Of a stretch of DNA of 11,407 bases, positions 6,039 through 11,407 are shown one piece after another. Below the pieces are notes generated by a model, which ran no database searches, had not been told where the DNA came from, and saw only the letters and a list, made by a program, of their open reading frames with translations. The DNA is from an uncultured Gammaproteobacteria bacterium. Lineage in GTDB: Bacteria > Pseudomonadota > Gammaproteobacteria > Ga0077536. Where the stretch lies: assembly GCA_903866355.1 (NCBI GenBank), contig CAIPNE010000136.1, forward strand, positions 1-11,407. Direction: 5' to 3'. Numbering within the stretch: the first letter of the stretch is position 1; each line of letters begins with the position of its first letter. A program made the translations under genes and the position numbers.

Positions 6039-6920
6039 TTATTCAGTATCGATGGCCAGCGTGCGGATAATCACGCCGCCAGATTTTTCATCGTGCTCTA
6101 GCGTTACCAGCTTGCGGGTTGCGGCCTCTTCCAGCAGCTTACTGAAAGAGCGAAAACCGTAGTAGGGCTCGCTAAAGCCAGGTCGCCGACGTTTGATGGC
6201 CTGCTTCACCATTGAGCCCCAGATTTTCTCCTCCGCCCCGCGCTCGGTCACCAAGGCCTCTACGGTCTCCATGACGATGTCGATCGCCTCTTGTTTGCGC
6301 TCGGCTTCGCTTGCTGGCGCTGCGGCCTCGGCGGCAATTTCAGCAGCTAACTCTTGGGGTGTCTCAGCCGGGGCTTCGGTGGGCGCGGCAGCCGCTGCCG
6401 GGGCACTCGCTTTGCGCGCACGGGGTCGGCGCTTTTCTTTTTCGACCCGCACGAGGTCGTCGTAGTAAATAAATTCGTCGCAGTTGGAAATGAGTAAGTC
6501 CGAGGTTGACTGCTTCACCCCCACGCCGATCACGGTTTTGTTGTTCTCACGCAGCTTGCTCACCAAGGGTGAAAAATCGGAGTCGCCGCTGATGATGACA
6601 AAAGTGTCCACGTGCGATTTGGTGTAGCACAGGTCCAACGCATCCACGACCAGCCGAATATCGGCGGAATTTTTGCCGGACATTCGCACGTGGGGGATTT
6701 CGATAAGCTCGAACGCCGCTTCGTGCATATTGCCTTTAAATTCCTTGTAGCGGTCCCAATCGCAGTAGGCTTTCTTGACCACAATATTGCCCTTGAGCAA
6801 CAGTCGCTCGAGGACTTTATGGATCTCAAAACGCGCGAATTTGGCATCGCGGGCACCTAGCGCGATGTTCTCGAAATCACAAAACAAAGCCATGATGCTG
6901 GTATCTGACTGCGCCGCCAT
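6039..6920 (-). CDS. NYN-domain (PIN-like) protein with C-terminal LOTUS/OST-HTH domain
   Basis: A 293-residue protein. The N-terminal NYN/LabA-like nuclease fold (about 9-158) keeps the acidic centre: Asp15 in CDFENI, Asp87 in KNSADIRLVVDALD, and Asp113 and Asp115 in ISGDSDFSPLV. It ends with GVGVKQSTSDLLISNCDEF. Residues about 160-208 are a basic then Ala/Pro/Glu-rich linker. Residues about 211-290 look like a LOTUS/OST-HTH winged helix, with MVKQAIKRRRPGFSEPYYG and FSKLLEEAATRKLVTLE. NYN proteins are metal-dependent RNases in several systems and LOTUS domains bind RNA, so an RNA-processing role is likely by family but not shown here. The start at 6920 has AGGAG and AGGAA just upstream; M10 is a possible alternative. 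Its downstream LLM partner has no obvious functional link. Confidence 0.88.
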   Translation of the reverse strand: MAAQSDTSIMALFCDFENIALGARDAKFARFEIHKVLERLLLKGNIVVKKAYCDWDRYKEFKGNMHEAAFELIEIPHVRMSGKNSADIRLVVDALDLCYTKSHVDTFVIISGDSDFSPLVSKLRENNKTVIGVGVKQSTSDLLISNCDEFIYYDDLVRVEKEKRRPRARKASAPAAAAAPTEAPAETPQELAAEIAAEAAAPASEAERKQEAIDIVMETVEALVTERGAEEKIWGSMVKQAIKRRRPGFSEPYYGFRSFSKLLEEAATRKLVTLEHDEKSGGVIIRTLAIDTE

Positions 6921-6979
6921 AGGGATTCCTGCTCCTGGGCGAATCTAACTGACCGCCACCTGCGTTTAAGTGTGTCGGT

Positions 6980-6985
6980 ATTGTA
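6980..6985 (-). promoter_or_regulatory. Possible -10 box for the NYN-LOTUS gene
   Basis: Read on the minus strand this is TACAAT, five of six matches to TATAAT, about 60 bases before the ATG at 6920. No good -35 is present at 16-18 bases spacing. Confidence 0.25.
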
Positions 6986-7025
6986 AGGGCCCGTGCGAGG
7001 CGCGCCTACCGCCCTTCCGCAAGGA

Positions 7026-7054
7026 TTGGTGCTCGGGCATCATGTGGTTATCTT
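7026..7054 (+). promoter_or_regulatory. Possible promoter for the GST-like gene
   Basis: TTGGTG (7026-7031) and TATCTT (7049-7054) are spaced by exactly 17 bases. They match three and four of six consensus positions. The ATG at 7074 would lie shortly downstream. Confidence 0.3.
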
Positions 7055-7073
7055 TAAGCTGCGCAGGCCCCCC

Positions 7074-7913
7074 ATGACCGACATCATGCTCACCGACATC
7101 AAACTCGACTACCTCCCTATCGCCCAAGCTCGGCAACTGCATGGCTTGCGGCTGGTCTTGGGTGCCTACGCGGTACCGGGCCCGTGGCGAGAGGCCTGCA
7201 AAGGCCTTTTTTATGTGAAAAAACTGCCCTACCAAGCCGTCGTCACCGCCAGCGCGGGGCGCTCTGATTTGGAATTTGGGATCGCCCAGGCGGACCAAGA
7301 GCTGCTGGATTGGACGGGGCAATCGAGTGCGCCGGTGGCGGTGTGGAATGACGAGCGCCCTTGCGCCTCGTGGATCGACCAATTAAATCTTGCCGAGCGT
7401 ATCAACCCCGATCCGCCGCTCATCCCCGAGGATTTAGCCGACCGCGTAGTGGCCTTTGGGTTGTGCAACGAAATTGCTGGCGAGCAGGGTTTTGGCTGGA
7501 CCAAGCGTCTGGCTATTATTCATCGGGTACTGCCAACACTGCCGCCCGGCGATGCGGCGCGCGTTTTTTGGAACCACTTAGCCGAAAAATACCGCTACAC
7601 CCCGGACGCCGGTCGCCGTGCACCCGCACGCATGGCCGCCATCTTGGACGCCCTCCACCAACAGTTGGCCGCGCAATTGGCGCTTGGCCGGCGGTTTTTC
7701 TTTGGCGACCGGATCTCGGCGCTCGATATCTACTGGGCAACCTTCGCCACCCTCATCGCGCCGATGCCCCCAGCGCTCTGCCCGATGGCCACTAGCTTTC
7801 GAGATCACTATGCCAACCCCGATCCCGAAGTGGCTAGTGCGCTCTCGGCCGAACTACTCGCGCACCGCGACTTTATTTACCGCGAGTATTTGGAACTCCC
7901 GATTGTTTTCTAA
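7074..7913 (+). CDS. Glutathione S-transferase-like protein
   Basis: A 279-residue protein with a GST-type layout. The N-terminal thioredoxin-like part covers about residues 22-110, with VPGPWREACKGLFYVKKLPY at the position of the first helix and the cis-proline segment SSAPVAVW (Pro87) followed by CASWI. The C-terminal helical part covers about 118-279 and carries FFFGDRISALDIYWATF (208-224), whose ISALD matches the [ST]xxD N-capping box of GST helix 6. It is longer than classical bacterial GSTs (about 200-230 residues). The catalytic Ser, Tyr or Cys is not obvious, so the activity may be non-classical. I chose ATG 7074 because AGG at 7065-7067 precedes it; an upstream in-frame ATG at 6993 lacks conserved sequence, and ATG 7086 is also possible. 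Confidence 0.78.
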   Translation: MTDIMLTDIKLDYLPIAQARQLHGLRLVLGAYAVPGPWREACKGLFYVKKLPYQAVVTASAGRSDLEFGIAQADQELLDWTGQSSAPVAVWNDERPCASWIDQLNLAERINPDPPLIPEDLADRVVAFGLCNEIAGEQGFGWTKRLAIIHRVLPTLPPGDAARVFWNHLAEKYRYTPDAGRRAPARMAAILDALHQQLAAQLALGRRFFFGDRISALDIYWATFATLIAPMPPALCPMATSFRDHYANPDPEVASALSAELLAHRDFIYREYLELPIVF

Positions 7914-7923
7914 GCCCGCCAAA

Positions 7924-7956
7924 CTGCCGCCGGGCGCCACGGTCGCCAGGCGGCAG
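7924..7956. terminator. Strong hairpin between convergent GST and acyl-CoA dehydrogenase genes
   Basis: CTGCCGCC (7924-7931) pairs with GGCGGCAG (7949-7956). After one mismatch the inner GGCG (7933-7936) pairs with CGCC (7944-7947) around a 7-base loop, giving 12 pairs in all. It sits in the 48-base gap between two convergent stop codons, the usual place for a bidirectional terminator. The T-run is poor: CCTAAAA at 7961-7967 helps only the minus direction. Confidence 0.5.
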
Positions 7957-7961
7957 CCCGC

Positions 7962-9756
7962 CTAAAAGGCCGCCGCGTCCAGCGCCATCATGTCTTCGCA
8001 GCCGGCCTCCACGCGCGCCCGATGGAGCGCGGTTTCGGGCAGCAAATGTGAACAAAAATAGCGCGCGGTAATGAGTTTGTTGGTGTAGAAATCGGTCTCG
8101 GCGGGGTCTTCGTCAAGGGCGCGGCAGGCGGCCTGCGCCATCAGCACCCACTGATAGCCCAGCGCCACTAGGCCCAACAAATGCAAATACGCCATCGCGC
8201 CGGCGCCCGCGTTGTCCGGCCGACCCATGGCGTTGCGAACTAACCATTGGGTGGCCGCCTGCAAATCGGCCAACGCCCGACTGAGCGCTTCGGCCAGTGC
8301 TTGCAAACGCGGCTCACCGCTGGTGGCCGCCAGCGCGGCCACGATCTCCGCCGTCCAAGTCCGTAAGGCCCGGCCACCGTTAGCGGGTAATTTTCGGCCC
8401 ACCAAATCTAGCGCCTGAATGCCGTTGGCCCCTTCGTAAATCATCGTGATGCGCGCGTCGCGCACAAACTGCTCCATGCCCCATTCCTGCACATACCCAT
8501 GTCCACCTAAGCACTGCTGGGCGTTGGTCGCGTTCTCGTAACCTTTGTCGGTGAAGTACGCCTTGATGACCGGCGTTAACAAACCAATGACGTCGTCGGC
8601 CCGCTGGCGTTCTTCGGGGCTGGCGGCCACCTGCGCCAAATCAACCTGCAGCGCACCCCACAGCATCAGCGCGCGCGCACCCTCGTTAAACGCCCGAGCG
8701 TTCATCAGCATGCGCCGCACATCCGGGTGGACGATGATCGGCTCGGCCGGCCCAGCGGCGTTTTTGGGTCCCGTCAGCGCCCGCCCTTGCAAGCGATCGC
8801 GAGCGTACTGAGCGGCGTTTTGATAGGCCACTTCCGACTGCGCCATGCCTTGCACACCCACGCCCAAACGCGCGGCATTCATCATGATAAACATTGCCCG
8901 CAGGCCCTTGTCGCGCTCGCCAACGAGGTAGCCGGTCGCCCCGTCATAATTCATGACGCAGGTGGCGTTGCCGTGGATACCCATTTTTTTCTCAATATTG
9001 CCGCAGCTCACCGCGTTACGCTCGCCGATGGTGTTATCGGCGCGCAGTAAAAACTTAGGCACGATGAACAGCGAAATACCTTGCACGCGGTCGGGAGAAG
9101 CTGGCATGTTAGCGAGCACCAAATGAATGATGTTTTCACTCAAAATCGTGTTCGCCAGCAGAAATAAAAATCTTGGTCCCGGTGATGCGGTAACTGCCAT
9201 CGGCGTGGGGCTCCGCGCGCGTCCTCAGCAGCCCGAGGTCGGTGCCGCAATGAGCTTCCGTGAGATTCATTGTGCCGGTCCAGCGGCCTTCGACCATCGG
9301 GGGCACAAAACGCTGCTGCACTTCAATCGAGCCCACCGCCTGAATAGCCGCAATCGCCCCTAAGGTCAGCATGGGGTACATGGTGAAAGCCATATTGGCG
9401 GAGATGAAATACTCCTCCAGCGCGCTGGCGATCAGATGGGGTAAACCCTGCCCACCAAAAGCTGGGTCGCCCGCCAACGCGCCCCAACCGCCAGCACTAA
9501 ACTGCGTATAGGCGGCACGGAAACCCGGCGCGGTAGTCACACTGCCGTCGGCTTGACGCACGCAACCGTGGGTATCGCCGATTTGGTTGAGTGGCTGCAG
9601 CACTTCTTCGGCAAACTTACCGCCCTCGGTAAGAATAGCGCTCACGAGTTCCGCGCTGGCCTCCCCAAACGTGGGCAGGTCGTGGTAGCGCTCAAAATGG
9701 AGCACTTCGTTTAGCACAAACAGACTGTCGCGAACGGGGGCGTGATAAGTAGGCAT
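7962..9756 (-). pseudogene. Acyl-CoA dehydrogenase (FadE5-type, with C-terminal extension), split by one frameshift
   Basis: Two minus-strand frames join into one protein. The first part (9756 down to 9145) gives MPTYHAPVRDSLFVLNEVL through GTKIFISAGEHD, 204 residues. The second part (9143 down to 7962) continues as LSENIIHLVLA and runs 393 residues to the end. Removing one T on the coding strand would give an uninterrupted 597-residue enzyme, the usual length of the FadE5-like acyl-CoA dehydrogenases with an extra C-terminal domain. The FAD-dependent core motifs are intact: LTEAHCGTDLG (flavin contact), GGHGYVQEWGMEQFVRDARI, and YEGANGIQALDLVGRK with Glu441 of the joined protein as expected catalytic base. 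Residues about 465-597 are the C-terminal extension. It would start fatty acyl-CoA beta-oxidation. GGAAG lies about 8 bases before the ATG. With only one lesion, it may be a recent mutation or a sequencing error instead of a decayed gene. Confidence 0.85.
9142..9145 (-). other. Frameshift site: extra base in a four-T run (coding strand)
   Basis: On the coding strand GAT-TTT-GAG-TGA ends the first frame at 9136. Family members read GEHD followed by a short variable pair and ENI, which GAT-TTG-AGT-GAA-AAC supplies if one T of the four is removed. Confidence 0.8.
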
Positions 9757-9872
9757 GGGCGTTCTTCCAACTAAGATTGCGATATGTTAGCCCAAGTCAG
9801 TCGGTGGGTTCCGCTCGACGTTAGGCGATCCGATGACGCGCAGCCGGTGCTAGGCGGAGTCGGCAGGCGCGA

Positions 9873-9883
9873 TTAGAATCTAA
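9873..9883 (+). promoter_or_regulatory. Possible -10 box inside an 11-base palindrome
   Basis: TTAGA (9873-9877), A, TCTAA (9879-9883) is a perfect dyad. It contains TAGAAT (9874-9879), five of six matches to TATAAT, 37 bases before the ATG at 9917. No clear -35 is found. The dyad could be an operator over the start of transcription. Confidence 0.3.
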
Positions 9884-9916
9884 GACAATGTCAGTCAACA
9901 GGTCGCGTAGGTAATC

Positions 9917-10297
9917 ATGAGTATTCAGGCCCGATTTTCTGTTTCCCCAGCCCGCTTTGGCGAGGGCCTGATCTGGGCGACCACTTATTCTGGCATGCGC
10001 CCGGCCTTACTAGCGGCGGGCATTCTGGTCAACGACCAGTTTCCTACTGCCACCAAGGCCAAATCTTCGGCCAATGGTAGCCATCCGGAAGCTGGGCGCT
10101 GGTACTTGTGGCAAGAAGACCCGCTCCGCGATATTTGGTCCATCACCTACTACAGCGCGGGGTTTGTGGCCGAACTGGGACAGGATGCGCTCCACCAACT
10201 GCAGCGGCACTTGCTGCATGACCTGCAAATAACCCCTGAGACCATCGGTGCCATCCTGATGGAATGGCGCAAACACGTGGCCCGGCAACACCCATGA
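9917..10297 (+). CDS. Uncharacterised 126-residue protein coupled to a pseudouridine synthase gene
   Basis: I do not recognise the family. The protein is soluble-looking, with no signal peptide or membrane segment. It has a mixed N-terminal half, an aromatic-rich middle (WYLWQEDPLRDIWSITYY, 62-79) and a helical C-terminal half (about 85-122) ending EWRKHVARQHP. It is probably real: it has an AGG at 9909-9911 five bases before the ATG, a -10-like box upstream, codon use like its neighbours, and a stop overlapping the next start as ATGA (10294-10297). The overlap means it is co-translated with the RluA-family gene, and it may be the first gene of that operon. It is divergent from the acyl-CoA dehydrogenase. 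Confidence 0.7.
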   Translation: MSIQARFSVSPARFGEGLIWATTYSGMRPALLAAGILVNDQFPTATKAKSSANGSHPEAGRWYLWQEDPLRDIWSITYYSAGFVAELGQDALHQLQRHLLHDLQITPETIGAILMEWRKHVARQHP

Positions 10298-11214
10298 ACA
10301 AATCGCAGCGACCTTGGACCGCGCCCGTTGAGCGCGAAGAATTCGCCCCCGGCAATCAGCCCAATCGGGTCACTATCACGCGCGAAATCGTGGTGCCCTA
10401 TGGCCAGCCCACCACCGCGCCCGAAGCCCTGACCCTCGTCACCGGACTCTCCAAGCTGCGCATCAAAGATGCCATGCAAAAAGGCGCTGTGTGGTTGCAA
10501 AACGGCACCCGCAAGCCGCAGCGACTGCGCCGCATCACCACCCCACTCGCGGCAGGCGATCGGCTGTCTATTTATTACGATTCGGCGGTGCTTAATCACG
10601 TGCCGCCGGCCGCCACGTTGGTCGCCGACCACAAGCGTTATAGCGTGTGGCACAAGCCGGCGGGCTTACTCGTGGAAGGCTCGCGCTACGGCGATCACGC
10701 CACCCTAGCGCGGCAAATCAGCGAGCATTTTGAGGAGCGTCGCGAGGTGCTGCTGGTCCATCGTCTGGATATGGAAGCCAGTGGCTTGGTGGTCGCCGCG
10801 CATTCCAGCGGGGCATGCGCCAAGCTCGCCGCGCTGTGGCAGGAACGCCAAGTCGACAAGCGCTACCGGGTCACTGTGCGTGGCGACCTGCGTCCACGTG
10901 GGCCTAGCGGTCGCATTAGCCAAGCATTAGATGGCAAAAGCGCCGTCACTGACTGGTTGATCGAAAGCTACGACGCCGGCGCACGCACCACCACCCTCCA
11001 CATCCGCATGCTCAGTGGGCGCTTCCACCAAATTCGTCGGCATCTCGAGAGTATTGGAACGCCCGTGCTGGGCGATCCCCGTTACGGACAAGACAACAAA
11101 GACGCCGGTGGTCTACGGCTGGCAGCGATTGGCATCGCCTACCAAGATCCGTGGACCAACGCGGCGATGACTTTTGGCGAATGTCCGGCTTTTGGACCAC
11201 CGCCCGCGCCGTAA
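10294..11214 (+). CDS. RluA-family RNA pseudouridine synthase
   Basis: A 306-residue pseudouridine synthase of the RluA/RsuA-like superfamily, isomerising uridines in rRNA or tRNA. An S4-like RNA-binding region is plausible at about 43-96 (SKLRIKDAMQKGAVWLQNG, then LAAGDRLSIYYD). The catalytic domain follows, with WHKPAGLLV (119-127), the catalytic motif VHRLDMEASGL with Asp159, KRYRVTVRG (189-197) and GRFHQIRRHLES (242-253) then GTPVLGDPRYG (255-265). The usual Thr in HRLDxxTSG is replaced by Ala162. The first 30 residues are an unusual basic, proline-containing extension. The ATG at 10294 overlaps the upstream stop; an in-frame ATG at 10264 would bury the gene in its neighbour and is less likely. 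The target base cannot be assigned. Confidence 0.87.
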   Translation: MNKSQRPWTAPVEREEFAPGNQPNRVTITREIVVPYGQPTTAPEALTLVTGLSKLRIKDAMQKGAVWLQNGTRKPQRLRRITTPLAAGDRLSIYYDSAVLNHVPPAATLVADHKRYSVWHKPAGLLVEGSRYGDHATLARQISEHFEERREVLLVHRLDMEASGLVVAAHSSGACAKLAALWQERQVDKRYRVTVRGDLRPRGPSGRISQALDGKSAVTDWLIESYDAGARTTTLHIRMLSGRFHQIRRHLESIGTPVLGDPRYGQDNKDAGGLRLAAIGIAYQDPWTNAAMTFGECPAFGPPPAP

Positions 11215-11224
11215 TGCCACGCCC

Positions 11225-11407
11225 ATGACCTCGACGCCCGCGACCGCAACCTTGTTCGATCCTGCACAAGCGACCTATGTCAGTCTCGCCACGTATCGCA
11301 GCAACGGCCAAGCGGTGCGCACGCCGGTGTGGATTGCAGGCAGCGCGCCGCATTTTTACGTTTTTTCCGCGCCCAGCGGTAAAACCAAGCGCATTCGCGC
11401 CAATCCC
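11225..11407 (+). CDS. PPOX/F420-type split-barrel oxidoreductase, N-terminal part (3' end outside window)
   Basis: The ATG at 11225 opens a frame that stays open to the right edge, 61 codons. The translation begins MTSTPATATLFDP and continues QATYVSLATYRSNGQAVRT, then PVWIAG, FYVFSAPSGKTKRIRANP. This is the N-terminal pattern of the pyridoxamine-5'-phosphate-oxidase-like split barrels annotated as PPOX class F420-dependent proteins, which bind FMN, F420 or heme depending on the subgroup. It starts 10 bases after the pseudouridine synthase stop, so it probably shares that transcript. No clear Shine-Dalgarno is visible. Cofactor and reaction are not determined by the visible part. Confidence 0.75.
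   Translation, partial: MTSTPATATLFDPAQATYVSLATYRSNGQAVRTPVWIAGSAPHFYVFSAPSGKTKRIRANP

Noticed and set aside
8962..9145. Programmed frameshifting in the acyl-CoA dehydrogenase
   Set aside because: No downstream pseudoknot or prfB-like CUU-UGA signal is evident, and this family is normally not recoded. A mutation or a sequencing error is simpler.

Overview
This 11.4 kb window is GC-rich bacterial DNA (roughly 60% GC by eye), densely coded on both strands. The gene families present suggest an environmental Pseudomonadota, perhaps a gammaproteobacterium: a TetR regulator, an XdhC/MocA pair, a long FadE5-type acyl-CoA dehydrogenase, a GST-like protein, an MSMEG_2256-type LLM oxidoreductase and an RluA-type pseudouridine synthase. 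No rRNA, tRNA or marker gene fixes the taxon, so this placement is tentative.

Left block (1-3043, + strand): the 3' end of a TetR-like regulator is followed by a compact run of three genes, SMP-30/gluconolactonase-like, XdhC-like and MocA-like. XdhC and MocA normally mature the molybdenum cofactor for a molybdenum hydroxylase. No such enzyme lies in the window, so it may sit upstream of position 1 or elsewhere.

Middle block (3040-6920): a minus-strand cupin protein with a lysine/alanine histone-H1-like tail converges on mocA, and the two stop codons share one CTAG. Between the cupin start and the next gene are about 640 bases without a convincing gene. They hold an inverted pair of REP-like palindromic arms (about 3975-4208) and then a chain of further stem-loops and a 24-base tandem duplication. 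A + strand GNAT acetyltransferase follows. Facing it is a minus-strand pair: a NYN nuclease-like protein with a C-terminal LOTUS/OST-HTH domain, then an LLM flavin/F420 oxidoreductase 18 bases downstream.

Right block (6921-11407): a GST-like protein (+) converges on a minus-strand acyl-CoA dehydrogenase that is split by a single-base frameshift at 9142-9145. Divergent from it, an unrecognised 126-residue protein is coupled by an ATGA overlap to an RluA-family pseudouridine synthase. The window ends inside a PPOX/F420-type split-barrel protein.

Most of the content is ordinary metabolic and housekeeping genes. I see no CRISPR array, complete insertion sequence, phage or classical defence locus. 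The least explained parts are the structured intergenic region at 3975-4390, the cupin with the H1-like tail, the frameshifted dehydrogenase and the unrecognised 126-residue protein.
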